From the NCBI GenBank assembly GCA_011009095.1, contig VTPC01090594.1:104847-168846 (forward strand): 64,000 bases of DNA. Reading direction: 5' to 3'. This document shows, in pieces, positions 11,071-23,769 of the stretch (within the stretch, counting starts at the first letter, position 1; each line of letters opens with the position of its first letter). Source of the DNA: Ignelater luminosus (Eukaryota > Arthropoda > Insecta > Coleoptera > Elateridae). Below the pieces are notes generated by a model. It did not search any database and was not told where the DNA came from. It was given only the letters and a program-made list of their open reading frames with translations. A program made the position numbers and the translations under genes.

Positions 11071-14000
11071 TTTGCAAAGATATTTCCATGCTGTAAAAGC
11101 ACTTAAATTATGAAAAGCAAAAAATGTCCAAACAACAAAATAATTACATTCGTTTCCAAAGCCAGGAAGAAATGAAGTTTACATTTTTATTATAGATTTA
11201 TAAAAAAAAGTAAAAATTTAATCTTCTACCTGAAATTGAACACTAAGCGCATAGATAATATCAAGATTGTTTAAAAATCAGTGGCGGCGGTGTTCTCTTT
11301 AATTAGCTACAATTTGGTCAATGGTTTAGGAGTTGTAAAATGAAAACGCAGTATTTTAGGACACATTAGAGCGTTTGTTAGTTGGTTCAAGGCCATTAAC
11401 AATGTTGATGCACGTCGCCACAATTGACAGATCCATTTTGTAGGCAAAACTGAGAATTACTTATTGACTGGTTATCCTAGTAAGACCTTATTTAATGTAA
11501 CCCAAGGCACAGACTCTGCAAGAATTCTTACAAGAAGTATTTTAAAAAACTTCTTCAATATTAGAAAGTTGTTTACACAAAAGATACTAGTAGACTCTTT
11601 CTTGTAATCATTGAGCAGTCCACAGAATTCGATAACTCGAGAATTTTAATTTTCTACCTGTTGGATTTGAACGTTGGGTTTGTAAAAAATTTTTTTAACT
11701 AAAAATCGCTCTTAATTTAATCTTGAAATGTTCTGACATCTTTATCGACAAACAGTCATGGCGGTTTATGTTTAAAGAATGCAATAGTGCGACTGAAACT
11801 CTTTGACTTAAGTGAGCCCAAAAGCAATTAATAATGCTAACTTACCTACCTTCATACACATTATTCGCAGAAACGTCATAAAACTCTTTTATCTGACACA
11901 TATTTAAGCTATTGAGCCAAATACAGTTTTTTCAGTTTTGTTTTATGGTATTTTTAGAGGGCATAAAAATTCTTTGGATTGATATTTTGGATGATAATAT
12001 TGAGGACATTTTGCATTATTTTTCCAAACAAGATTTGATTATTGTTTTGATTGTTTTGTGTGCCTTCTTGGTATTCTTCTTCAATCTTGTTTTGAGTAAA
12101 CAGGGCTCATTGTTTTTTTAAGATAGGACCAAAACATCTAAGGAAATATGTAGATCGGTTATACTTATAGTAAACGAGACTTGTTATACGTATAAAGTAA
12201 TGTGTTCTGTTATAAAAATGCAAAAGTATAATTATTGTGTATGTCACACCGTCTTCTGTAAAGCTGAATTTAACAGTTTTTTCCCTCATCGGGAAAATGT
12301 AAAGAAAATATAGTTTCAATGTTGTGAGAATGAATTTTATACATTTATCAAGTAGGACAAGCCAACAAATTTTAATCAAATGTTGATAGTACCTCATATT
12401 GGTGACCCTAGAATTTGTAAATCAACAAACGGTTTTAAATCATGGTAATATTCCTCAGCTGTCGCTCTAAATATTAATCATACGGAAATCAATAAAATAC
12501 ATTTTGCTATTAATTTTCCTCGATTTTTATTTGATCTGATAAATTCGTTTTTCATTTTAGGTGCTGCCAGAAAGCGTTAAAATCAGAATAATTGGTTTTA
12601 ACATTTTTCTCGTTTCCGTAATTATTCTGTTACAGTTACTAATTTCCGTGTTCTTACTTAGTTAGCTATACAAAGCAATTTTTCATAAAGAGATATTTTT
12701 GGTTTAAATTAGTTTGAAAGCTTGTTTCAAAATATATGTAACCGCTTTTACAACATAAATTCTATTTGATGAAATAGTCAGAGGTGTATTTAGTTTTCAA
12801 ATGCAAATAAAAACTTTCTAGTTTAAAACAGTTCATAGATATTGTTTGTATGAAAATTTACGTAAACTTTAAAATAGGAAGCAGTTATATTGCTTGTTTG
12901 CCAGTTTTACGCGTTGGTTAAAATTCTCTTCGGTCAGTGATTAAGCATTTGTATGGGGGAGGTGGAAAAATTTAGATACCTAGACAATTTTATTATTAAT
13001 TAATGCTCATACTTACTATTATAATAGTAATTAATAGAATAGGAGTACCAAAAGTTTGTTTTTGAGCAACAAGCCACTAAAAGAGATTCTAACTTACGTA
13101 GTAAGTATAATTTGTTGATCGTCTTCGCTATTTCAGTGATTTGGTGGGCATCACATAGAACTATTCTACAGTAGATTTAAAGACTGTTCTATTTAGGGAA
13201 AATTTTGGCCTTTTCGTTCTTTGAATAATTGTGAAATTGTTATTATTATTGGAGCACACTCAAAATTTATTTCTAATGTTATGGCCAATAACGGAAGTAT
13301 CAAGAAGCGTTGCTCCATGATGATAAAAAAGTTTACTATGCAATTTAAGATGGCAAAAGCGTACAGCCTCTCAAGGGTCTAAATTGCTCAAATGATGTTA
13401 ATGTTGAAAAATGTGTATTCCCTGAAAAACTGCTTTTGGCCATCGTCGTCTTCTAGACTTATGATATGCCAGTAGCGAAATCTGCAAAACTGCATAAAAC
13501 TTTCAAAATGGTTTGCTTGTTAATTGTAACTGAGGGTATTCAGATTATATACATTCATCTTTAACACTTGACAGTAGCGTTACTCAAAAAGTTCTAGAAA
13601 GATTAGTCATATACCACCAAAAGCAGATGAATGGTGTGGCATAAACTAGTTTATATAGTTTTAATTAAAAATTACTTTAAGATACCTGATGACCGTAAGT
13701 GTCCCAAACGTTGTTGGAGGAGACGCTAAATGATGCCAGGTTTGCATGTCAGATTCTTCGCAAAATAAAACAAGAAATAAAGCATAGAAAAATTTTAAAG
13801 ATTTCTTAGTATTACTAAATAGATAACTTTTGGAAGATTGCATTAATTGGGACACTGAATATTGTAAAAATCATCGCTGTGTAGTTCAAGGTTTCAAGGA
13901 TTTCAGATCCTGCTTATAAAAATTTTAAAAAGGCTAAACCGTAGAATAACAACTGTTTGTAAATGACGTGCATCATTGTTGCTAAAATTCATAATACTTC

Positions 14001-16439
14001 CATCTGTCGGAATGTAGAAAGTATGAATTAGAAGGAAACAGAAGATTTAAACTTGCGATACAGGCATGATAACTTTTATAGATTTCTACATTCAAAAAAT
14101 TAATGCTGTTTTAGCAGATGTTTATTGCAGTTAATACAGTAGATAACGAATCTGAGATTTATTATAACAAATATTTTTTATCTATCTGATACATATTTTT
14201 GTTTGATTTTTTTTTTCTTTTGAAGTATCTCACAAAACATTTTTCTTTGTACTTAGTACAAAAAATAAAACAATACGTCTCTACCACGGATCAGTAGATT
14301 AAAGAAACAGTCCTTGCATAAATTAAAAATATAACTACGAGTTTAATAAAAATCTGAATAAATATCTTAAACATAAAAAAAGAGTCAACTAAAATCTCAC
14401 TGAAAAAGAAAAAGAATAATGATAACACCCAAGACTGGAATATCACAGATGAATAAATTTTACAAGTAATATTGTTGTCTGTAGAATTTATTTATCTTTT
14501 TATTACATCTCCAGAAGGTATACCTGTCAAAAAAGCAACTTTTGCAGAAAAAACTCTTTTGATTAACTTTTCATTTAAATTTTAAAGTAAAAGTTTTCCT
14601 CAAGTTTTTATGCCACTTCTGTTTGGTGAAAGCTTAGTCCAATATGTAACTCACAAGAGACTGTTGTTGACATCGTAGAAAGTTCAGAGATCTTTTTGGA
14701 GAACCTCTAAGTTATTTAAGTCCTTTATTCAATTATTCATTTACGTAGTATTTTTTTATTAAGCGAGGAGTATTTTAAGCTGAAACAAATTCAATAATAG
14801 AAATTCAGAAGAAAAATAAGTTTTTAAATTATTTGTACCGGCGAAAAGCTTATATTATTACGTCTCACATAAAGTAGCAAAAAATATCTTGTTATATGAA
14901 GAATAGAAAATACATGTCATTTGCACTTCAGAAATTGGTAATATTAGGAATACAATAGAGTGCAGCGAAGCACTAAATTGCTTGTATAGAACCGTACTGA
15001 AATTCCATTTCAGAACATGCACTTCCTCGGTTTATTTATTTATATCTTATAAATAAAAACATGAAATATAAACTCTGTAGTATTGTTTCTTAAAAACCGT
15101 AAGGACATGATGTGTAATTCGAAAAGTTGCCATAATTTTAAATAATTTCTAGAGATATTAGTAAAATAAATTAAAACGAACCTTGTGCAACATTTGTGAT
15201 TATGAAATCGAACCATATTGTCATTATGGCGATAAATCCAATACGTTAATAATATAGGTATATACCTTTTAAAGTTCTAGTGGATAATAACTACTGATAA
15301 GAATCGCTATTCACGTTAATAGCACATTGTACCATAAAAACTTAATCTGGCTCTCAGTATGTGCCATATAATCAGCGTGCATGGCTTCGGTGCACTATTA
15401 AGGTAGCTATTAGATGAAATAATGGCTTTTTTTTACTTTATGCAGATTTAATGCAAACCGTTCTAAATATTCTTTGTTGCAAACTAATTTTTTATGTAAA
15501 ACCCGATGCTATACTTTTTACAATAGATTTAATATGAGTTGTTATGTAGTCGTTAAACTACTGCATACATATTAAATTGAACCATTAAAAGTGAATTAGC
15601 ATATAAAAGTGCATTTATTGGAAGCTTTAAAAGGAGACTTTGTTATAAAAATATAAAATTTAAATAGTTGCATTCGTTTAGATAAAGAAATCTAAAATTT
15701 GGCAAATCAAAGTTTCTTACAATTATTCAATCGTATCAGTTGAACGATTTATCAGTCAGATCAGCAAGTTGATAATAGTCACTTGGCATGTGCAAGTTCG
15801 TGTAATACTGCAGAATAGAATTTTCCTCTACCTAATCAAGCCGTTCAAAGCACAGCTAAATTAGAAAAAAAGTCTTTGAATGTTACCAAGTGTGCGTATT
15901 TACCAGTATAAAAATAGTAGAAAAGACGCAATAAGGCTGTTTTACCACAAATGGGCAAGACTTCACATATCAGTAGAAAGCCAAAATTAATAAAAACTTC
16001 TATTTTTTCATTCCTCTTTTCCTTTAGCACAAGTACAAGATTATTATAGTAGGTATTTTAGGCATGAAAATCCGAAATATACCAGAAGCCAATTCGGACT
16101 TATCGTTACTTAATAACTAAAACACATTTGATTCGTTTGACTTACAACCAATAGTTGTAGTTCCCTGTCCTACAATGACTTCCTTGAGAATCACCATGAA
16201 GTTTCAATCACCAGGCTGGCTGATACGAGAAGCACTGCCAAACTAAAAATCATTCACTCCTTGCATTTGCGCACCCTTTTACCAGCGTTATCGGTGAAAT
16301 TAATCTGATCAAAGAAATGGGTCTAGATTGTCCATTCGACAATAAGTGCTTTTCTAAGGCAATGTTAAAAAGCTTGCACAGACGATAAATAGAAGAATAG
16401 AATAAAAATAGATAAATGGAAGATAACCGAATAAGAAGT
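11071..16439. other. No gene seen
   Basis: A long A+T-rich tract. Short ORFs here (such as 11912-12121, 12107-12397, 13661-13855 and 15845-16030) have A/T-driven amino-acid composition and no motifs. I saw no terminal repeats, tandem arrays or RNA genes. Confidence 0.55.
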
Positions 16440-17630
16440 AAACTTCCATTGAAAGAGCATTCTTTACCTTATAATTAACTGTGTCTGAACTGACATATAT
16501 CATGTTCATAGACCTGAAAGCGGCGTTTGACTCAATAGACCGTAATATTCCATGGAAAACAATGAAAGAAATAAATTTATCGAAAAAACTAATACAAGTA
16601 GTCAAAATCACTCATAACAAGCTAAAAGAAAAGGTACAGATGGGAGGAAGTAGAGCAAAAGAATTTAAGATTAACAGGGGAATTAAACAGGGAGATAGCC
16701 TGAACCCCCTACTCTTTATTATAATAATGGACAGACTTCTCAAGAACACTAAAAAAAGAACAAAACATCTACAAACTGCGATAGGGTTCACAAACTTATT
16801 AGGAGTTAAAATAGAAGGACTCTCTACGCAGATGATATAGTACAGAGAAAGATGCAACAACTAGTAGACATTTGAATGGAAGAAATAGGAAAAACCAAGC
16901 TAGAAATAATCATTAACAAATGCAATAGTATGATAATAAACCAACAAGAACAAGGAAATAGGAATAGGAACCACTTAAAATGCAAGGGACAAAACATAGA
17001 AAACGTTGCTGCATACGAGTACCTGGGAGAAACATTTACAGAAGATGGAAAACTATAATTAGCAATTAGGACAAGAAAGGCATCGAAAATATACTATGCA
17101 ATAAAGAACGCGATATTAGGAAAAAGGGAATAAGCCAGGGAACAAAATTACATGTATACTTTGCATTCACCATTCCAACATTTTTATATGCATCAGAAAC
17201 ATGGGTGGGGAATAGGAAATTTGAAAGTATGATAAATGCAGCAGAAATAAAGCACCTAAGAAAAATAGCAGGCAAAACAAAGCTGAACAGACAGAGAAGT
17301 GAAAACATTAGAAGACAACTAAAGCAAGCACCCATAGAAAGAAAAGTAGAAAAGAGGAAAGTGAACTGGTACGGACAGATAGTCAGAATGGGTGAGAATA
17401 GGCTGGCAAAGATAGTGGATGGAGGCAAAAAGGTATGGGAAGAGAAGAAAAGGTCGACCAAGAAAGGCGTGGTTAGAGCAAATTGAGGTGATTGGAAGAA
17501 AGAAAGGGGAAACAATATATCAGATGAGGTAGATGACAGAAGACCGGAAGGTATGGAAGAGATAAATGAAAGATACATAAAAAATAACAAAGAAAATGCC
17601 GAAGAAAGAAGAAGAAGAACTGACAACTAG
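16440..17630 (+). pseudogene. LINE reverse transcriptase remnant (RNase H-less type)
   Basis: This is a decayed reverse transcriptase of a non-LTR retrotransposon. Motif A reads MFIDLKAAFDSIDR (about 16502-16545). Motif B is GIKQGDSLNPLLFIIIMD (about 16681-16733). Motif C is YADD (16825-16836), reached only after a frameshift a few bases earlier. The thumb region then shows NVAAYEYLGETFTEDGKL (about 17000-17055), AAEIKHLRKIAGKTKLNRQR (about 17238-17297), and the tail NWYGQIVRMGENRLAK. A last frame gives KGRPRKAWLEQIEVIG and MTEDRKVWKR (about 17450-17552). Motif order is complete from A onward, but stops and shifts are frequent. The 5' part (endonuclease, fingers) is missing or unreadable. It is a different lineage from the LINE at 0.7-2.8 kb: motif B has QGDS here and QGCV there. 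No target duplication was found. Confidence 0.8.
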
Positions 17631-19923
17631 ATGATAAAACATTGCTAATATACTTAGTTTCTTTCCGAAACACCGTGCCGTACTAAAAATCCAATGCAGA
17701 CTGTACTGAAATATACTATTTTGTATCATACAGGTGTAATTGTCTAAATGAGCGTTATGATTTATATACCATGTCGTATTAATATATAACAGAAGACGTT
17801 AGAATGTAATAATGTTCATTTTCCGTTTGATTATAATGACTAGACGTGTTGCTTATGAGAAACAAAATATTTATGCACAATTGTCGTGCTGTCAAAAAAG
17901 TTAGAAAACACTACTTTGACTTTGTGTTACTTCTTCTATAGTTAAAACAAGCTAGTTAAGAAACTTGGGCATCAAAAACTAAAAAAAAAAAGATTTTATA
18001 GTTGTGAAACCGTCAAAACTTAAAAATGGCTTTGTCGAAATATTATCACAATTCGTAGAGTTTTTCGTTTTAATTTCCAACCAAAATAGAAATAAAATTC
18101 GATAAAGTTTAAGAAAGATACTTTTGAGATTCTTGGATATAGCTTTGTTTTGTTATGCCTATTAGCTTTATATAGCTTTAAGCCCGGGCTTTAGGCAAGC
18201 TAAGGCCGATGAAATCAACATTCGTGTTCTTGAACTTATTCTCAGTAGTATTCATGGAAGGCAACCTTCTTAACTAAAAACCATGAGTTGCATTCAAGTT
18301 CATGGATTGGTCTTAGTCTTCCTTTTGCCAAATAAAATACTGGTTGTAAGGCCAATCTTCTCCAAATCACACTGAAATTATCCATGTGTCGTTCACAGAT
18401 TTGCTCAGTGATAATTTTTTCTTTTCATTTTTGACTATAAGCAACCATCATGATCTAGGTCTTTTTGGTTTCAGTAAACATAAATCAGTACGTTTTTGCT
18501 CTGGGCATATCTAGCATGCAAGATTTTAGATGTTTGATCAGATTTGGGTTTCCCAATGGAATTTCTAATATTGTTCTGAAATTTAAAGACTGTGCTTTGA
18601 ATTGTGTATAAAATCTGTCCTTTTCAGTTGTTGTGGAACACATGTCTTGTTCTTTAAACAAAACAAAGACAGGAAATATTCTAAGTGCTGATTTTAGATT
18701 CTGTGGGAACCAAAATATTATCTAGCTACAAGTTTTTTTTATATTCCATTTGCTATGATTATTTTTTGAGTTGTCAAGAATAGTCAGATCTTAGTACCAA
18801 ATATTTAATTATGAATATAGTGAAAGTTTTGTTTTCTTTCTTTTGTTTTCTAGTCTTATAGATTTTTACCATGTTTGGCTTTGATATCTTGTGATCAATA
18901 GACCTTTTATCCTTTTCCCAATCTTTTCATTGCTGTTTATCTACTATTTGTAAAATCAACATTAATTGTGCATAATTCCAAAATTATATTTTGATAATAA
19001 TCAACTGCTTTTGGTTTAATTTTATATATAATGAAATCTTAGTGAATTGTTTCCTAAAATTGTACGTGTTTTCGAATGCCAAAAGCCTGTAATTAAGATA
19101 TAAAATCCTTTAGAAGTTGTATCCGTCAAAAATATTATCATGTTTTTCAATGCTTCTTTTTCAAAACAAGGACTAAGAAAACAGAACTTTGGCAAGACCG
19201 TAGGTTGCAAACTAATCAAACAGTGCGATAAGTGAGTTATTGCACAATAGGTTTTTTGACATGCTTATCTAATATCAGCTTTTAAAATTAAACTAAGTGT
19301 ATCTTAATTTTAGCTTTATTTTTAGATAATCATCTTTGATTGTCAGTTCTCTCCGCCTTTAATTTGGGTAATTAAACACTAGAAAAGTGATCTCATGTCC
19401 ATGCTACTAGGTCTATAAACACAGGCTTCAGGTTTTTCAAACAGCAATTTTTGGCCGCTTCTGTTCTTAAGCTGTATACTGTACTTTTTCTTCAAGAGAA
19501 CAATTTTGAAAATTTTATATTGGATATTTTCAAAACATCAATAAACGTTTACTCTTAGCAATACTACATTTCACATTAAAGGGTCTTAAAAATCAAAGTG
19601 TGACATTTATTTTAGCCCGACTAAATAAAACATCTGTAAATTGTACTGGAATAACTTTCAAGAACAGTGTTAGTCCTGCTACGAAATTCTCTGTCTTCCC
19701 AAGGTTTCATTGAGTTTTTTATAAATTCAGGACAACTTTGAAAGGTATACTACACATCATAATATATTTGAAAATTAATTAAGGTTCTATAGTCTGGAGC
19801 TATAATGATGTTGATTCCGGGCCCTTGCTTCTCTGAATTTATTTTTATAGTAAGTCACTCAAGGCTGTGTAACACAAAAACACACCTTTAAGAGAAAATT
19901 CAATTTCAAATCACTCTGACAGA
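17631..19923. other. No gene seen
   Basis: A+T-rich tract after the LINE tail (GAAGAAGAAGAACTGACAAC). No coding, RNA gene or clear repeat recognised until the small inverted-repeat element at 19924. Confidence 0.5.
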
Positions 19924-19925
19924 TA

Positions 19926-20031
19926 CAGGGTGTTCTGTTTTAAAAATCAAGTTTTATGATAATCCTGTATTTGAAAACAATTTTAGAATATAACAATAGT
20001 CATTCCTTACAACTTGTCTGAACACCCTGTA
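19926..20031. mobile_element. Short inverted-repeat element (MITE) with CAGGGTGTTC ends
   Basis: TACAGGGTGTTC at 19924-19935 is matched by its exact reverse complement GAACACCCTGTA at 20020-20031. If TA is the duplicated target dinucleotide, the element starts with CAGGGTGTTC and is about 106 bp. The interior (AT-rich, no ORF) is too short to code. From general knowledge, short repeats with ACAGGGTGT-type ends are common in beetle and other insect genomes. Further single copies of TACAGGGT or its complement occur near 23798, 23876, 36984 and 43912. Confidence 0.6.
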
Positions 20032-21959
20032 TTGTAAAACATTATGATTTGAAATAATTAATTTTTTCTATTATGGATCCATGTAAAATTAATTGTATTT
20101 AACTTAAATAACTGTATTAATGCACTTAAGTACGTTACAAGAAAATGGTTGATAATGAACTACCTAAAAGTATCACGTTTCAGTCACTTTTAATTCAATT
20201 AATTCGACATACTACAGCTAACTGAATTATCTCTTCTGGTCAAGAATTTCAATAAGATCCTACCTATTGAGTTAAACATCAAGTTTGTTTAAGTTTACAA
20301 TTTTATATTATTTCTTTTAGGAACATTAAATTCTTGAAAGTATCCTTTCTTTGGCCATAACGATTTTTATCTCGCCAATCAGTTCAAGAATCCCGATCTG
20401 TGCTTGGAATTCGAATTTATCCTAGAGGGTTTAAAGTGTCGAGAGAAAAGCGGTCACTGGTAAAAACCTAATGAAGGAAGTTTTTCAAGGCTGCTTACTT
20501 GTTTGAGAGACTTTCACACTTCAAAGTGTCAATGGTGGCGTTCGCAGATGTTACCACAAAACAGGGGATTTAAATTAAATTTCAGTTAATTTCTTCCTTC
20601 ATGAAACAAAAATTATTTCTTTTGCTCCCCATTTAAAATTGCAATTTTTGGTCATCTTTTATTTTAATTAAGATTTAAAATTAGATAATAATAACATTAA
20701 TAATGATAAAATTTGGTTAAAAGGAAATGAAAAATGACTGTACATTTTAATTAAATATCAGCGATATAAGATTCACTCAGCAAAGTGAATATAAATTAGT
20801 GCTAAGTCATTTATCAAAAAGGCGCTTATCCCGCTCGGTTTCGTACAGGAAGGAACTTCTGAAGCGGATTTCATGCTAGAATATTCAAACACTTATATGA
20901 TGCACTAGTTTTATGACGAAACGTTAACTCTTGAAATTTATTTCATGCGATAGATTATAAATCAGCATTTCACCTTAAAAATGTAGACTAGAAGATTTTT
21001 GCTAAGTTAGCTGAAAACGTCCGAGTTAAAATTTTATTTTAAAGATCGTAACAACAAACGAGGTAAGGTAACATTAGTTTTTATGTTTACATTTTCTTTT
21101 CATTGCGCATACAAGGATTCAAATAATCGTACAGCATGCAACAAGATTACTTTAGTTCAGAGTTTCAGCAATTTTATATTATAACTGTTGTTTGCGTACA
21201 CAAACTTTTCAGGGTAAATTTTAATCAAGTTTCGAGATCTAGTAACGACTTTTATTATTGTACAAATGGAGGCTTGACCTTTTATAAAATCTACCCAAAT
21301 ACGAAAAATTCCTTCCAAATTGTATCTCATGCAATCTAGAAAAGATAATGGTTGTATGCAACATATTTTATATGACACTTTTTAATACATTCTTCGCAAT
21401 TGAGAATTACTGTAAAATGAAAAGATCACCTGATAGGCGCATGAAACTTGTATGTATATAGAATGCGGTTGCAACTAGAAGAGGAACATCCCTTTATTAG
21501 TATAACGTAGTAAAAATGACAATAAGGACAACCGTTTATTGCAGTGTTTTCTTAACGGAACATCTGTTAGTAAGTATACTAATAATCAGTTTGTAATGTT
21601 GTCTGTATTCAATAACACATAACACTAACTACTTCACAGTCGTTGTTCAGCATACATTTATTGCATTTTATCAAATTCCTCTATTCAAATTAACTCTTGT
21701 TATGTTATAAAGTAACCCAGATTAAAACAATTATATGTGTAATCAAAATCCATTTGTTTCTAATATAAAATTGTCCTGGTCAGTCTTTAATGTGGGAGTG
21801 CAACACAGTGCAACTGTATGACGTTAAGGTATTGAATGTGGTACTTCCTTAAGATATATTCAGATTTTTATTTGCTAAGATACGCCAACAAGAAATCGTT
21901 CTTATCAGACATTATCATTATTTCACACCCTGCTGCTACTTTGATCATAAGTCATTTCT
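20032..21959. other. No gene seen
   Basis: A+T-rich DNA with chance ORFs only (for example 21136-21339 and its antisense partner). No motif or repeat recognised. Confidence 0.5.
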
Positions 21960-23250
21960 TTTTACAACGCCGGTTGTGTGTGGGCACTAGGCCGTTCTGT
22001 GGCGTGCAGTCCAATACAAAGAAGACATTTTTCTTACATCACGAGGCCCGTCGTGTTGTTGTTAGTTGGGAACATCCTGAAGAGAGGGGCAATCCAGCAG
22101 AGTTCACTCGTCATGTCCTTTCCACGACAGACGGGGTAGCTTGCAGTCTCGAACACTCCTACTCTGTAGAAAAGCTTTTGAAGATAATCGGTTGTCATCT
22201 TGAAGGTAGCGACTACAACACCCTGAAGGATGTTCTGGGATATTCGGACATCAGAAGAAGCTAGAACTTCGTACTTTTTACCTTGTGCGGCAGTATGTTG
22301 CTCCTCTGACATCTGGTGCTTGATTATGGTTTTTACGAGGGCTCCAGCGGCTTTGTGTGTGAGGTACGGTTCAGGGTGTGTTAGCAGCAGACCTTGCTTG
22401 ACCAGGTTATCTGCCTCCTAATTTCCAGAGATACCACAGTAGCTAGGGATCTACTGGAACACAATCTCGTAACCAGTGTGGAGCAGCTGTTTAATTTTGA
22501 GGCGGCAGTTGTGTACAGTTTTGGATAGACTCCCGCCCAGACTGCTAACGGCGATTATAGCAGTCTGTGAGTCCACTATAAGAGTAGTCTTACCAGTCAT
22601 TCTCTGCTCTAGCCATGAAACGACAGTGCCTATGGCCGCTAGTTCTCCATAAAAATTGGCGCAACCTCACCCAACTGCTACGGAGCTCTGGAAGTGACGG
22701 TAGAAAACACCAGGCCCTGACTCTTCTGTGCTACATTCTGCTGACTAATCAATATAAACGTGGGTCCACGTATTCTGTGGGTATCTTAGGACTAGAGTCT
22801 CCAGAGCTTGAGCTACCAATCGAGTGATGTAGCCTTTCTAGCTCCATTTGTCAGGCCCGTGTTGGCTTTGGCCAGCTTTAGGTCAGCTGTAAAAGCTTCA
22901 TCCTATTGTCAAGGTGGAGGTTGTAAGATTTCTTGAGCGATGCAGCCTTTCAAACAAACGTTTGTTGCCTTACAAGTCTACTAGTCCCTGGAACGCAGGA
23001 ATCCCAGTATGGACGGCCCAGCCCCTTTAAATTTTCATGTAGTATTACGGAAGCGCTCTCTCGCCTATACTTTAGAGGCTCAATGCCAGTCTGCAGTTCT
23101 TGAATAAGACTTCGAGCTTCCAGTAAAGAGTATTGTTTTGGGATTTATCAAGTTTCTGAAGGGCTGGTTTACTGGCAGTTACCACTACCTTCTTGCCATA
23201 TTCTATTGAGGAGCGGACCAAAGTTTTGTAAGGTCATAACTCATAAGTAC
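21960..23250 (-). pseudogene. 3' half of an RNase H-bearing LINE (I/LOA/R1-like group)
   Basis: Three consecutive domains of a LINE ORF2 can be read on the minus strand. The end of the RT/thumb region reads LVRSSIEYGKKVVV and TASKPALQKLD (about 23160-23215), the block usually written L-V-R-S-x-x-x-Y-G-x-x-V-W. RNase H follows, with CANFYGELAAIGTVVSWL (about 22605-22660), the catalytic TLIVDSQTAI (about 22560-22590), and IPSYCGISGN (about 22425-22455). TAG replaces the Trp just before IPSYCG, and another TAG replaces the residue after GN. Last is a cysteine-rich end (YPVCRGKDMTSELCWIAPLF, about 22070-22130). The GC content is clearly above the surroundings. The right end is abrupt, so the copy is probably 5'-truncated. 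No target duplication was found. Confidence 0.75.
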
Positions 23251-23309
23251 CCAGAACATATTCGAATAATATCATTCCTTCAACGTTTGTTTTACATTAT
23301 CGTCCGCTG

Positions 23310-23666
23310 TTGAGTTCAACGTGCTCACCGTGCACGTTTGGAAGTATGGCTCTGTTTGTAAGTCGCCAGCGACTTAATTATAGTACCCATCAGCCACCAA
23401 TGCCAACTTCTGGGATTTACCGTTCCGCGCCACATATTGTTCACTTCATTCTTTTTACCAGGCCAATCCCACCTGTGAATCGCTATTACGCCATTTCCAC
23501 CAGTTCCACTCTAGTCGACATGTGCTTTGCGACATATAATATTCTAGTTGACGCCCAGACGGCCTCTGCAACTGCAACTACAACTACAATCTTCACCAAC
23601 CCACCACAAACTTGCAACACGAGGCCAGCAATATCCATATACCTAGACGTTGCGAGGGAAGTTAAG
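23310..23666 (+). CDS. GC-rich open frame ending at a splice-donor-like site
   Basis: A frame is open from ATG-like position 23310 to 23768. The first ~118 codons lie in DNA much richer in G+C than the rest of the window, and composition changes sharply to A+T-rich just after GTTAAG|GTGAGTGTG (about 23660-23675), a near-consensus splice donor. The predicted peptide is Thr/Ala/Pro-rich (TASATATTTTIFTNPP) and not recognised. The minus strand is also open (23486-23710), and the patch abuts a LINE, so it may instead belong to an unrecognised repeat. The 5' boundary is not defined. Confidence 0.3.
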
Positions 23667-23769
23667 GTGAGTGTGAAGGATTTATCATTTTCCCGTTTAT
23701 TTTCACGCACGATTTTTGTAATAATAAACGCAAATCAAACTGTGAGATTGATGATAAAATCACAGTGAA

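Noticed and set aside
17066..17626. 186-codon minus ORF opposite the second LINE
   Set aside because: Antisense shadow of the A-rich LINE tail; Phe/Leu/Ser-rich.
22034..22312. Minus ORF starting MSEEQHTAAQ taken as a separate gene
   Set aside because: It is the C-terminal part of the RNase H-bearing LINE in frame with the upstream domains.
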